Source: Porticoccus sp. W117 (lineage in GTDB: Bacteria > Pseudomonadota > Gammaproteobacteria > Pseudomonadales > Porticoccaceae). From it: a stretch of DNA of 64,000 bases. A program made the position numbers and the translations under genes. Below, one piece after another: positions 14,278 to 22,860 of this stretch; position 1 is the stretch's first letter; each line of letters starts with the position of its first letter. Location of the stretch: assembly GCF_030341905.1 (NCBI RefSeq), contig NZ_JATAAF010000008.1, positions 1-64,000 of the forward strand. The letters run 5' to 3'. Under the pieces are notes generated by a model, which saw nothing but the letters and a program-made list of their open reading frames with translations, did no database searches and was not told the origin of the DNA.

Positions 14278-14964
14278 CTATTTACTGTGGACGCGACGGT
14301 GCAGAATGCTGGAAAACTCTTCCGCAAAGGTCTGGTAACTGCCAAACAGGTTGTCCGCTTGGGCAGAGTAGCGGTTAAACGCCAGCACCGCCGGAATGGC
14401 AGCGAACAGGCCCATGGCGGTGGCAATCAGTGCTTCGGCAATACCGGGTGCCACTACGGCCAGGGTCGCCTGCTGTACATTCGCCAAACCAAGGAACGAT
14501 TGCATAATCCCCCACACGGTACCAAACAAGCCAATATACGGGCTGGTAGAGGCAACACTGGCCAAAAATGGCAAGTTGGCATTGAGCTTTTCTTCTTCCC
14601 GGGACAGCGCCACGCGCATGGCGCGCTCTGTACCTTCAATCACGGCATCAGGATCAGGGCTGCCCTTTTTGGTGAGCCGATTGAATTCACGGAAGCCGGC
14701 ACGAAACACACTTTCGGCACCGCTGACCATGCGATTTTGTTGCACCCGCGCGCTGCCATCACGAAACAGTTCGTTCAGGTCGATGCCGGACCAGAAGTTT
14801 TGTTCAAAACTTTGAAACAAGCGGCGAGACTGATTCAAAAACAGGCCACGCTGCACGATCATCACCCAGGAAACGATGGATGCCAGTACCAACATTAGCA
14901 TTACCACCTTTACCAGGAATGAGGCCGATACAATCAGCTCCCAAGGGGACAGTTCTGCTGCCAC
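14278..14964 (-). CDS. tolQ: Tol-Pal system proton channel subunit TolQ
   Basis: TolQ, the ExbB/MotA-type subunit, makes the channel whose proton flow energises TolA. 228 residues with three membrane helices: near residues 10-35 (LIVSASFLVKVVMLMLVLAS), 133-155 (FLASVASTSPYIGLFGTVWG) and 168-195 (TLAVVAPGIAEALIATAMGL). The GLFGTVWG and PGIAEALIATA motifs are family hallmarks. First gene of the tolQRAB-pal-cpoB-queE run; ybgC lies just upstream, separated by a dispersed repeat. Confidence 0.96.
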   Translation of the reverse strand: MAAELSPWELIVSASFLVKVVMLMLVLASIVSWVMIVQRGLFLNQSRRLFQSFEQNFWSGIDLNELFRDGSARVQQNRMVSGAESVFRAGFREFNRLTKKGSPDPDAVIEGTERAMRVALSREEEKLNANLPFLASVASTSPYIGLFGTVWGIMQSFLGLANVQQATLAVVAPGIAEALIATAMGLFAAIPAVLAFNRYSAQADNLFGSYQTFAEEFSSILHRRVHSK

Positions 14965-15001
14965 AATTGCTCCTTACATTTATTCATTTATCAAAACACT
15001 T

Positions 15002-15074
15002 CGTCATTGCGAGCGCAGCGAAGCAATCTAGTGTCTTAAAGCCTCTGGATCGCCGCGCTACGCTCGCGATGACG
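15002..15074. repeat. Dispersed inverted repeat (CGTCATTGCGAGCGCAGCGAAGC type)
   Basis: Begins CGTCATTGCGAGCGCAGCG and ends with the inverted CGCTACGCTCGCGATGACG, giving a long stem in RNA between ybgC and tolQ. Related copies are at 16569-16653 and, as a half element, at 55124-55156. This type is common between genes in many proteobacteria. The right arm reaches to one base before the ybgC stop codon. Confidence 0.75.
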
Positions 15075-15075
15075 G

Positions 15076-15483
15076 TTAGCCCGTTAACTGCTGCCGCATA
15101 TCTGTCGGCAGTGCCTTCGGTTTCATACCATCGCGAGTCACATTGGCCACCCGCACCACGCCTTCGCACAACACTGTGTCGCCCCGGCGCACTTGCTGGG
15201 CGACATCAAAGTAGGTGCGGCCGACTTTTTCAATAACCGCACTCACCTGCAATTCATCGTCCAACTGAGCAGGGCTGCGGTAGTTCACTTGCACTGAATG
15301 CACCACAAACATCAGGTTATCCGCCCAGAACGCCGGCTTGTCGTAGCCGTAGCTGCGCAACAGTTCGGTGCGCGCTCGCTCCATAAACTTCAGGTAGTTG
15401 ACGTAGTACACAATGCCGCCAGCGTCGGTATCTTCGATATAGACGCGCACCGGCAATACAAATTCACTCACTGCGTGCTCCAT
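15076..15483 (-). CDS. ybgC: Acyl-CoA thioesterase YbgC (tol-pal associated)
   Basis: YbgC is a cytoplasmic hot-dog-fold thioesterase acting on acyl-CoA or acyl-ACP, almost always encoded before tolQ and linked to phospholipid metabolism. 135 residues. The N-terminal VRVYIEDTDAGGIVYYVNYL carries the catalytic Asp of the 4-hydroxybenzoyl-CoA thioesterase family, followed by FMERARTELLRSYG. Its ATG overlaps the ruvB stop by one base, as in the common ruvB-ybgC-tolQ order. Confidence 0.94.
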   Translation of the reverse strand: MEHAVSEFVLPVRVYIEDTDAGGIVYYVNYLKFMERARTELLRSYGYDKPAFWADNLMFVVHSVQVNYRSPAQLDDELQVSAVIEKVGRTYFDVAQQVRRGDTVLCEGVVRVANVTRDGMKPKALPTDMRQQLTG

Positions 15484-16526
15484 TAAGTCAGCTGCTGCTG
15501 GGCACTATCTGAACGCTGCAAACCAAAGTGCTGGTAGGCGGTGGTAGTAGCCACTCGCCCCCGCGGAGTGCGCATCATAAAACCCTGCTGAATCAGGTAG
15601 GGTTCCAGCACATCTTCAATGGTGTCACGTTCCTCACCGATGGCCGCCGCCAGGCTGTCGACGCCCACCGGGCCACCGTCGAATTTTTCAATCATTGCAA
15701 GCAGCAGGCGGCGATCCATATGGTCGAAGCCGGACTGGTCCACATGGAGCATATTCAGGGCTTGATCGGCGATCTCGGCGGTAACGGTGCCATCGCCTTT
15801 CACTTCGGCGTAATCCCGCACTCGACGCAACAAACGGTTGGCAATGCGCGGTGTACCACGGGCGCGGCGAGCCACTTCGTAAGCGCCCTGTTGCTCCATG
15901 GCGATACCGAGAATGGATGCAGAGCGGGCGACGATGGACGTCAAATCTTCCACCGAATAAAACTCCAAACGCTGAACGATGCCAAAACGGTCTCGCAAGG
16001 GCGACGTCAACAATCCGGCGCGAGTAGTGGCTCCTACCAAGGTAAACGGAGGCAAATCCAGTTTGATGGAGCGGGCGGCGGGGCCTTCACCGATGATAAT
16101 GTCCAGTTGATAGTCTTCCATAGCCGGGTAGAGAATTTCTTCCACCACCGGGCTGAGGCGGTGAATCTCGTCGATAAACAGCACATCGCCCGCTTCCAGA
16201 TTGGTCATCAGCGCCGCCAGGTCACCGGCTTTTTCCAGCACCGGGCCGGAGGTGGTCTTCAAATCCACCGACATTTCGTTGGCGATGATATTGGCCAGGG
16301 TAGTTTTGCCCAGCCCCGGTGGGCCGAATACCAAGGTGTGATCCAGAGGCTCATTGCGATTGCGAGCGGCGCCGATAAAGATTTCCATCTGTTCACGCAC
16401 CGCACTCTGGCCCACATAGTCGTCCAGGCTCAACGGCCGGATAGCGCGGTCGACGCGATCCTCGCTGGGTGCAAGTTGCGGGGAAACAAGGCGGCTGTCA
16501 GCAGCCAGTTGGTCTTTTTCGATCAT
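15483..16526 (-). CDS. ruvB: Holliday junction DNA helicase motor subunit RuvB
   Basis: RuvB hexamers pull DNA through the RuvA-bound Holliday junction during recombination repair. 347 residues: Walker [12 protein letters not shown] (about 69-79), Walker B LFIDEIHR, sensor motif [18 protein letters not shown] with the arginine finger, and the winged-helix C-terminal domain ending [15 protein letters not shown]. Length is normal. It is separated from ruvA by a 150-base gap that holds a dispersed repeat. Confidence 0.97.
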   Translation of the reverse strand: MIEKDQLAADSRLVSPQLAPSEDRVDRAIRPLSLDDYVGQSAVREQMEIFIGAARNRNEPLDHTLVFGPPGLGKTTLANIIANEMSVDLKTTSGPVLEKAGDLAALMTNLEAGDVLFIDEIHRLSPVVEEILYPAMEDYQLDIIIGEGPAARSIKLDLPPFTLVGATTRAGLLTSPLRDRFGIVQRLEFYSVEDLTSIVARSASILGIAMEQQGAYEVARRARGTPRIANRLLRRVRDYAEVKGDGTVTAEIADQALNMLHVDQSGFDHMDRRLLLAMIEKFDGGPVGVDSLAAAIGEERDTIEDVLEPYLIQQGFMMRTPRGRVATTTAYQHFGLQRSDSAQQQLT

Positions 16527-16568
16527 TTACGGTTTTGAGATTATGTCATTCTGCATATCAAGCAGAGT

Positions 16569-16681
16569 CGTCATTGCGAGGCCGCAGGCCGTGGCAATCT
16601 CCATCAAGTCTCTGCCACACTGGACGAGATCGCCACGCTTCGCTCGCGATGACCGCCATATTCACAATGAATATGGCGGTC
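16569..16681. repeat. Dispersed inverted repeat plus hairpin between ruvA and ruvB
   Basis: 16569-16653 is a CGTCATTGCGAGGCCGCAGG...GCTCGCGATGACC element, related to 15002-15074. It is directly followed by a second hairpin, 16651-16681, with arms GACCGCCATATT and AATATGGCGGTC, which reaches into the ruvA stop codon. There is no T run on the minus strand, so it is not a typical terminator. It interrupts the usually tight ruvA-ruvB junction. Confidence 0.7.
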
Positions 16682-17282
16682 AATTTACCAGTTTCTGAAG
16701 TGCCAGACGGATAAGTGCCTCACAACTGGGGTTATCCACCTGTTTGGCAGCAGCGCTGATCATGCGCGCCGCTTCCTGGGGTTTGTAGCCGAGAGCTATC
16801 AACGCGCTCTCCGCTTCTTCGCTGACGGATGCGGTGGGCGCTGCCTGCTCGGTAGCTGGTGCGTTGGCGTCAATGCCCCACTCTTTAAGGCGGTCGCGCA
16901 TTTCAATAATCAGGCGTTCTGCGGTTTTCTTGCCAACACCAGGCAGTCGCACCAGAGCAGCCACATCGTTGCTGTGCACGCAGCGGACAAATTCATCCGC
17001 ATTCATGCCAGAGAGAATCGCCAGCGCCATTTTGGGGCCGACGCCATTCACTTTGACCAGAGTGCGAAACAGCTCCCGCTCCCGCTGGCCAGCAAAACCA
17101 TAGAGCAGCTGGGCATCGTCGCGCACCACAAAATGTGTGTACAGAGTGACCGGCTCACCGGTATTGGGTAGCTCAAAAAAGGTCGTCAGGGAAACCTGGA
17201 CTTCGTACCCCACTCCCTGCACGTCCAGTAACAAATCCGGTGCCTGCTTTTCCAGCAACACCCCTGAAAGGCGCCCAATCAA
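16680..17282 (-). CDS. ruvA: Holliday junction branch migration subunit RuvA
   Basis: RuvA tetramers clamp the Holliday junction and load RuvB. 200 residues: OB-fold domain I ([20 protein letters not shown]...), two helix-hairpin-helix motifs ([35 protein letters not shown]), an acidic/Ala-rich linker and the C-terminal RuvB-binding domain ([16 protein letters not shown]). In most relatives ruvC precedes ruvA; here upstream there is a 120-base gap and then pgeF, so ruvC must be elsewhere or missing. Confidence 0.96.
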   Translation of the reverse strand: MIGRLSGVLLEKQAPDLLLDVQGVGYEVQVSLTTFFELPNTGEPVTLYTHFVVRDDAQLLYGFAGQRERELFRTLVKVNGVGPKMALAILSGMNADEFVRCVHSNDVAALVRLPGVGKKTAERLIIEMRDRLKEWGIDANAPATEQAAPTASVSEEAESALIALGYKPQEAARMISAAAKQVDNPSCEALIRLALQKLVN

Positions 17283-17406
17283 CTGATAACCCTGCCGTTT
17301 TTGCTCATTGCCTTATTGGCGCCATAGTGTGAGGGATTCGGGCGGGAAATAAAATGGATATTTGATGAATATGCGTTGCGGGTTGCGAAACCCGTAACTC
17401 GAAACC

Positions 17407-18153
17407 CTATTCAATCCAAACCAACGACGCCATGCGCCCGGTTACCCCCTCGCGACGGTAGGAGTAGAACAGTTCCGGCTGGCTGGCGGTGCAGTAGTGG
17501 CCACAGTAAACGTCGTTCACTCCCAGCATGGCGAGTTCGGCACGGGCCAGTTGGTAGATGTCCGCCTGCAGGCGGTCGCCATCGCCGGCGGTAAAGCTGG
17601 CTTCGATTAGCTGCTGATGTTCTACACCCATGGCACTGGCTGCGAATTGCTGGCGCACTTCTGGCCCTACCTCAAATTGAGACTGCGAAATTGCCGGACC
17701 GAGATAAACCAGTAGATTGTCGGCAGCCACCCCCATATCGGCAACGCAAGCGCGAATAATGCCTGCCGCCAGGCCGCGCCAACCGGCGTGCACAGCGGCC
17801 ACCACGGTACCAGCGCGGTCGCACAACAGCACTGGCAGGCAATCAGCGGTCAACACCACTGCGGCCAAACCGGGTATGCGACTAATGGCGCCATCCGCCT
17901 CAGCTTCCAGGGAGTCGGAGCCTGCCTCAACAATCGTCGTACCATGTACCTGGCGCAGCCAGCAGGGTGAGCGTTGCAACCCCAACTGCTGTTGCAACGC
18001 TTTGCGGTTGGAATTAACCACGGCGATATCATCACCACTGTTGAGGCCAAAGTTGGCACTTTGCCAAGGGCCACTGCTGTTGCCACCAATGCGTGCAGTT
18101 ACCGCTGCGCGAACATTTTCCGGCAGGGGCCAGTCCGGTTTAATCAGCTTCAT
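17407..18153 (-). CDS. pgeF: Purine nucleoside phosphorylase / peptidoglycan editing factor YfiH (DUF152)
   Basis: Members of this multicopper-oxidase-like family were long called laccases. Known members cleave purine nucleosides, and the E. coli protein removes miscoupled amino acids from peptidoglycan precursors. 248 residues. The three metal-binding spots are visible: RQVHGTTIVEA (His), VLTADCLPVLL (Cys) and VVAAVHAGWRGLAAGI (His). It overlaps the rluD stop by 14 bases, an order (bamD / rluD-pgeF) also known from Pseudomonas. Confidence 0.92.
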   Translation of the reverse strand: MKLIKPDWPLPENVRAAVTARIGGNSSGPWQSANFGLNSGDDIAVVNSNRKALQQQLGLQRSPCWLRQVHGTTIVEAGSDSLEAEADGAISRIPGLAAVVLTADCLPVLLCDRAGTVVAAVHAGWRGLAAGIIRACVADMGVAADNLLVYLGPAISQSQFEVGPEVRQQFAASAMGVEHQQLIEASFTAGDGDRLQADIYQLARAELAMLGVNDVYCGHYCTASQPELFYSYRREGVTGRMASLVWIE

Positions 18154-19126
18154 TGTTCGCCAATACCGTCAGTAGATGTTCAAAGTCTGCGGGCAGCGGC
18201 GCATCCCACTCCATAATGTCGCCAATGTGAGGATGTACCAGCGCCAGCGAGGCAGCGTGCAATGCCTGGCGTTTAAAGCCAGTGCGCAGCATGTCAACCA
18301 GCTCAGTGCTGGCGCCTTTGGGGAGTTTCATTCGGCCCGCGTAGGTGGCATCCCCGACCAGGGGGTGGCCAATATGGGCCATATGTACCCGTATCTGGTG
18401 AGTGCGGCCGGTTTCGAGCCCCAGGCGGATATGAGTGTGATCACAAAACTTGTGAATTAAGCGGTAGTGGGTAATGGCCTCTTTGCCACCATGGGCAACC
18501 ACCGCCATCTTGATGCGCGAGCGAGGGTGGCGGCCGATGGCGGCCTCCACGGTACCACCGCCGGTCATGGTGCCCTGCACCACCGCTTCGTATTCCCGCT
18601 TGACGCTGCGGGCCTGTAGCTGGCGCACCAGATTGTGATGGGCCGCCAGGGTTTTCGCCACCACCATCAAGCCGGTGGTGTCTTTGTCCAGGCGATGAAC
18701 AATTCCAGCCCTGGGCACGTTCTCCAGCGACGGGCAATGGTGCAGCAAACCGTTGAGCAATGTGCCGGAGTAATTACCCGCCGCCGGATGCACCACCAGG
18801 TTGGTAGGCTTGTTGATCACTAACAGGTGGTCATCTTCATAGGCAATATTCAACGCCATTGGCTCTGGCTGCCATTCCCCGGCGGGCTCTACAGTGGCCT
18901 GTAAAGTCAGCTGCTCACCACCTACCAGGCGGTCTTTGGGCTTGCGCGCTTCCCCATTTACTTGCAGTGCGCCATTGTCGATCCACTGCTTGATGCGCGA
19001 GCGCGAGTAGTCTGCAAACAGTTCTGCCGCCACCTGGTCCAGGCGCTTGCCGCTGTGGGCGATATCGGCGGTGGCAGCCAGATCGATCGTTTCGCTGTAA
19101 TCCTGTGAGTCCAATAGCAGCTCCAA
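18140..19126 (-). CDS. rluD: 23S rRNA pseudouridine(1911/1915/1917) synthase
   Basis: RluD makes three pseudouridines in helix 69 of 23S rRNA, needed for ribosome assembly. 328 residues: an S4-like RNA-binding domain (about 28-90, KRLDQVAAELFADYSRSRIK), then the catalytic domain with PRAGIVHRLDKDTTGLMVVA, in which the HRLDxxTxG motif carries the catalytic Asp, and RTHQIRVHMAHIGHPLVGD. It is divergent from bamD with an 83-base gap that must hold both promoters. Confidence 0.95.
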   Translation of the reverse strand: MELLLDSQDYSETIDLAATADIAHSGKRLDQVAAELFADYSRSRIKQWIDNGALQVNGEARKPKDRLVGGEQLTLQATVEPAGEWQPEPMALNIAYEDDHLLVINKPTNLVVHPAAGNYSGTLLNGLLHHCPSLENVPRAGIVHRLDKDTTGLMVVAKTLAAHHNLVRQLQARSVKREYEAVVQGTMTGGGTVEAAIGRHPRSRIKMAVVAHGGKEAITHYRLIHKFCDHTHIRLGLETGRTHQIRVHMAHIGHPLVGDATYAGRMKLPKGASTELVDMLRTGFKRQALHAASLALVHPHIGDIMEWDAPLPADFEHLLTVLANNEAD

Positions 19127-19155
19127 CTCTTTTCGTGATGCGGTTTCAGTCTCTT

Positions 19156-19183
19156 TTGTCGTTGTTCCGGCTATGGTTAAATA
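19156..19183 (+). promoter_or_regulatory. Possible promoter of bamD
   Basis: TTGTCG, a 16-base gap and TAAATA lie 27-54 bases before the bamD start, followed by AAGGA (19196-19200) as ribosome-binding site. The -35 box is fair and the -10 box imperfect. Confidence 0.3.
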
Positions 19184-19209
19184 GCGGTTTTTCTCAAGGA
19201 CACGCCAAA

Positions 19210-20187
19210 ATGCGTATATTACCTGCTGTCAGCCTCGGCCTCATTATCTGTTTGGCGGGATGTTCCTCCAATGACGAGAAAGGCAGCGAAACCGCCGGCT
19301 TTACCGAGCGCCAGTTTTACGAGGTTATTGAACGCAATGTACGCTCTCACAACTGGGAGCAAGCCATCAGAAACCTGCAGGCGCTGGAAGCCCAGTTCCC
19401 CTTTGGGGTGTACGCGGAGCAGGCGCAACTGGAGCTGATTCACGCCTATTACCGCAGCCGCGATTACCAAGCGGCCATTGCCGCTGCTGACCGTTTTATC
19501 GACCTGCAACCCCAGCACCCGCAAATTGATTACGCCTATTACATCAAGGGGTTAGCCTCTTACAGCGAGAGCCGCAGCGTGCTTGGAGGTTACCTGCCCG
19601 TGGACGGCACCAAGCGCGATCCCGGCGCCGCCCGGGAATCGTTCGCCGCTTTTAACCAGTTGTTGAAGCGCTACCCCAACAGCCAGTACGCCGCCGACGC
19701 TCGCAAGCGCATGATCCACCTGCGCAACCACCTGGCCCGCTACGAAATTCACGTGGCCAACTACTACTTTCGCCGCGGCGCTTACCTGGCGGCAGTAAAC
19801 CGCGGTCGCCATGTGGTGGAAAACTATCCGAAAACTCCGGCGGTGCCCGACGCACTGGCAGTGATGGCCCAAGGCTATTATCTGTTGGGGCAACAGGATC
19901 TTGCCGACAGCACCGTTCAGGTACTGGCCAGCAACTACCCAAAGCACACAGCATTTAACAGCGATGGGCAATTCGATTTCAGCCGTGATGTCAGTGGTGA
20001 ATCCCGTTCCTGGGTAAACAAACTCACCTTTGGCTTGGTAGACAATCCGGAGCCCCCCGGCTACGACAGCCGCGAACTCTACAATCCGGTTTTCAAGCCA
20101 GAGAACCGCAAAAAGCGCAAAGAAGGTGAAGATAAAGAAGAGCGTTCCTGGCTCAACCGCCTGACCTTTGGGCTGTTTGGCAAATAA
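19210..20187 (+). CDS. bamD: Outer membrane assembly lipoprotein BamD
   Basis: BamD is the essential lipoprotein of the BAM complex that inserts beta-barrel proteins in the outer membrane. 325 residues. I start at the ATG at 19210 (MRILPAVSLGLIICLAGCSS), which has AAGGA nine bases upstream and gives a lipobox LAGC; the longer open frame lacks a leader. Five TPR units follow (YEVIERNVRSHNWEQAI, AYYRSRDYQAAIAAAD, FNQLLKRYPNSQYA...). The C-terminal extension is unusual: SWVNKLTFGLVD and SWLNRLTFGLFGK, 60 residues apart, look like a duplicated tail motif with a Lys/Glu-rich spacer. Confidence 0.94.
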   Translation: MRILPAVSLGLIICLAGCSSNDEKGSETAGFTERQFYEVIERNVRSHNWEQAIRNLQALEAQFPFGVYAEQAQLELIHAYYRSRDYQAAIAAADRFIDLQPQHPQIDYAYYIKGLASYSESRSVLGGYLPVDGTKRDPGAARESFAAFNQLLKRYPNSQYAADARKRMIHLRNHLARYEIHVANYYFRRGAYLAAVNRGRHVVENYPKTPAVPDALAVMAQGYYLLGQQDLADSTVQVLASNYPKHTAFNSDGQFDFSRDVSGESRSWVNKLTFGLVDNPEPPGYDSRELYNPVFKPENRKKRKEGEDKEERSWLNRLTFGLFGK

Positions 20188-20229
20188 CTCCGCGCACCTT
20201 TGGCCAACACACCCTACGGTAAACAGCCG

Positions 20230-21072
20230 ATGAATCGAGAAGCCCTTACTGCTGAAATAGTCGCCGAAATGCGGGTATTGCCAGAGATTGACCCGCACTA
20301 CGAAATTGAGCGCCGGGTTGGCTTTATCAAACAGCAGTTGACCCAAGCTGGGTCGCACACTTTGGTTCTTGGCATCAGTGGCGGTGTGGACTCATCCACC
20401 TGTGGCCGACTGGCACAATTGGCGGTAGATGAGCTGAACACAGAGCATGGGGGCGGCTACCGGTTTATCGCCCTGCGCCTACCCTACGGGGTTCAAGCAG
20501 ATGAGCACGATGCTCAGGCGGCACTGGCGTTTATCCAGCCCAGCGAATCCCTGCCGGTGAATATTCGCCTCGGTGCCGACGGCATCAACGAAGAAACTCT
20601 GGGCATGATGAAGGAGCACGGCCTGCTGACCGCCAGCGATGCCCATATCGATTTTGTCAAAGGTAACGTCAAGGCCCGCGCCCGCATGGTGGTGCAGTAT
20701 CAAGTAGCCGGTTTGTTGGGTGGGCTGGTGCTGGGCACCGATCACTCAGCGGAAAACATCACCGGTTTCTACACCAAGTACGGCGATGGCGCCTGTGACC
20801 TGGTGCCCCTGTTCGGCCTTAGCAAACGGCAGGTGCGCTTGTTGGCAGAAACACTGGGCGCCCCTGAGCAACTGATTCACAAAGCACCCACTGCCGACCT
20901 GGAATGCCTTACCCCGTCCAAAGCCGATGAAGAAGCTCTGGGTTTAAAGTACGACGAAATCGACGACTTTCTTGAAGGCAAACCGGTGTCTGATGTCGTT
21001 AGCGAAAAGCTGATTGCCATCTACCTGCGTACCCAGCACAAGCGCCAGCCCATACCCACCATCTACGACTGA
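20230..21072 (+). CDS. nadE: Ammonia-dependent NAD(+) synthetase
   Basis: NadE makes NAD from deamido-NAD, ATP and ammonia. From the ATG at 20230 the protein has 280 residues, like the E. coli enzyme (275), without the glutaminase domain of the longer type. Visible motifs: [17 protein letters not shown] (P-loop of ATP pyrophosphatases), [21 protein letters not shown] and [26 protein letters not shown] ten codons upstream would also be open, but the extra residues are not typical and neither start has a strong ribosome-binding site. It follows bamD by 42 bases. Confidence 0.95.
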   Translation: MNREALTAEIVAEMRVLPEIDPHYEIERRVGFIKQQLTQAGSHTLVLGISGGVDSSTCGRLAQLAVDELNTEHGGGYRFIALRLPYGVQADEHDAQAALAFIQPSESLPVNIRLGADGINEETLGMMKEHGLLTASDAHIDFVKGNVKARARMVVQYQVAGLLGGLVLGTDHSAENITGFYTKYGDGACDLVPLFGLSKRQVRLLAETLGAPEQLIHKAPTADLECLTPSKADEEALGLKYDEIDDFLEGKPVSDVVSEKLIAIYLRTQHKRQPIPTIYD

Positions 21073-21119
21073 AGCTCCTTTATGGCAAAATGCCATCCAC
21101 TGAATCGCACAAAAAAATT

Positions 21120-21194
21120 CGTCATCCCCGCGAAGGCGGGGATCCATATTGGCAAGAGCTCGAAACACTGGATTCCCGCCTGCGCGGGAATGAC
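21120..21194. repeat. Dispersed inverted repeat (GTCATCCCCGCGAAGGCGGGG type)
   Basis: CGTCATCCCCGCGAAGGCGG at the left and TGCGCGGGAATGAC at the right form a hairpin element between nadE and pilS. This is a very common intergenic repeat of proteobacteria. A short relative lies at 34268-34293. Confidence 0.8.
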
Positions 21195-21225
21195 TAAACT
21201 CTCTTAACTAGATAGCGCTCAGTTT

Positions 21226-22860
21226 ATGGCAGGCCCCAACCACAACGAGCAACACAACAACAGCAACCTGCTGCGGGTTTACAGTTACTATCGCTTTCTG
21301 CTGGCCACACTGCTCTGCGCCATGTACGTCACCGGCCTGGGGGACGAAATTCTCGGCGCCAGCCAGCCACAGCTGTTCCTTTACGGCTCCGCCAGTTACG
21401 CTCTGCTCAACTTTGCCACCCTGCTGCTGTTTGGGCGCCAGGGCTTTAACCCCAGAACCGTCCAGATTTTTGCCGCCTTGCTGCTGGATATCTTCGCCAT
21501 CACACTGTTGATGAACGCCAGTGGCGGCATTCAAAGCGGCTTGGCTTTTTTGCTGGTGGTGTGCGTGGCGGCGGGCAGTTTGTTTGTGTCCGGCCAACTG
21601 GCGCTGCTGCTGGCTGCCTCTGCCAGTGTTTGTGTAATCGTTTCCAGTGCCAGCGGTTTGCTCAACCAGGCATCTTCAAGCAACACCGTATTCCAGGCGG
21701 GCCTGCTGGGCATATTACTGTTCGTGACTGCGCTGATTTTCCAACTGCTGACCCGGCGACTGCACACCGCCCAGCAGGAAGCGCGACAAAAAACCCGCAG
21801 CGCCTCGCAGCTGCAACAGCTGAACGAGCACATTGTGCGCCGCATGCGCACCGGCATTGTGGTGATTGATAAAGACGACACCATTCGCCTGATTAACGAT
21901 GCAGCCCTGCAACTGCTGGGTGGCCACCCGGTGTCCGGCACCCTGGCAGCAGGACACTCCATCCAGCTGGCACCTACTCTGCACAATCAGCTAAAACACT
22001 GGCGCGATGCCCCCTGGTTGCGCACCATGCCATTCAAAGAGCGCAACGCCAGCCGCGAGGTGCAGGCCAACTTCACCACTCTGGAAGAAGGCGAGGACGG
22101 CAAAGTACAGACGCTGATTTTTCTGGAAGACACCCGCACCCTGGCGCAGCACGCTCAACAGATCAAACAAGCCTCTCTGGGGCGGCTGACCGGCAGTATT
22201 GCCCACGAAATCCGCAATCCCTTGGGTGCCATCAGCCATGCCTCCCAATTGCTGGAAGAAGATCCGAAGCTGGGCGCCCAAAGCCGCATGATTCAAATCA
22301 TCAAAAAACAGTCAGATCGGGTGAACCAGATTATCGAAAACGTGATGCAGCTGTCCCGCCAGCAAACGCCCAACCTGAAAAAACTGGAACTCAACAGCTG
22401 GCTAAAAGGCTTTATCCGGGATTACTGCGAAGGCCGCAAACAGGACATTACTATCCACTTGGACGATGCCCCCCGCTGCCGAGTGCTGTTCGACCCATCG
22501 CACCTGACCCAGATACTCAGCAACTTGCTGGACAACGGCATCCGCTACAGCCACCAGCAAACGGGGGAATACTGGGCCGAACTGCGACCCAGCATCGATG
22601 CGGTGAGCGGCCACCCCTACCTGGACGTATTCGACCGCGGCCCCGGCGTTCGCGGCTCGGAACAAAACAGCATCTTTGAGCCCTTCTTCACCACCTCTCA
22701 CGAAGGCTCCGGCCTGGGCTTATACGTGTGCCGGGAATTGTGCGAACTCAACTTTGCTACACTCAACTATCTTCCGACCGGTAAAGCCAATGGCGACAGC
22801 AGCGGTTGCTTTCACATCGGTTTTGCCCATCCCAATAGTCTGCTGCCAGGAGAGCAATAA
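21226..22860 (+). CDS. pilS: Type IV pilus sensor histidine kinase PilS
   Basis: PilS senses pilin levels in the inner membrane and controls phosphorylation of PilR. 544 residues: six hydrophobic segments in the first 185 residues (YRFLLATLLCAMYV, LYGSASYALLNFATLLLF, IFAALLLDIFAITLLM and more), a PAS-type region (RMRTGIVVIDKDDTIRLIND), the phosphoacceptor helix GSIAHEIRNPLGAISHASQL with the active His, and the ATPase domain (LLDNGIRYSHQ, FDRGPGV, GSGLGLYVCREL). It overlaps pilR by one base (TAATG). Confidence 0.95.
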   Translation: MAGPNHNEQHNNSNLLRVYSYYRFLLATLLCAMYVTGLGDEILGASQPQLFLYGSASYALLNFATLLLFGRQGFNPRTVQIFAALLLDIFAITLLMNASGGIQSGLAFLLVVCVAAGSLFVSGQLALLLAASASVCVIVSSASGLLNQASSSNTVFQAGLLGILLFVTALIFQLLTRRLHTAQQEARQKTRSASQLQQLNEHIVRRMRTGIVVIDKDDTIRLINDAALQLLGGHPVSGTLAAGHSIQLAPTLHNQLKHWRDAPWLRTMPFKERNASREVQANFTTLEEGEDGKVQTLIFLEDTRTLAQHAQQIKQASLGRLTGSIAHEIRNPLGAISHASQLLEEDPKLGAQSRMIQIIKKQSDRVNQIIENVMQLSRQQTPNLKKLELNSWLKGFIRDYCEGRKQDITIHLDDAPRCRVLFDPSHLTQILSNLLDNGIRYSHQQTGEYWAELRPSIDAVSGHPYLDVFDRGPGVRGSEQNSIFEPFFTTSHEGSGLGLYVCRELCELNFATLNYLPTGKANGDSSGCFHIGFAHPNSLLPGEQ

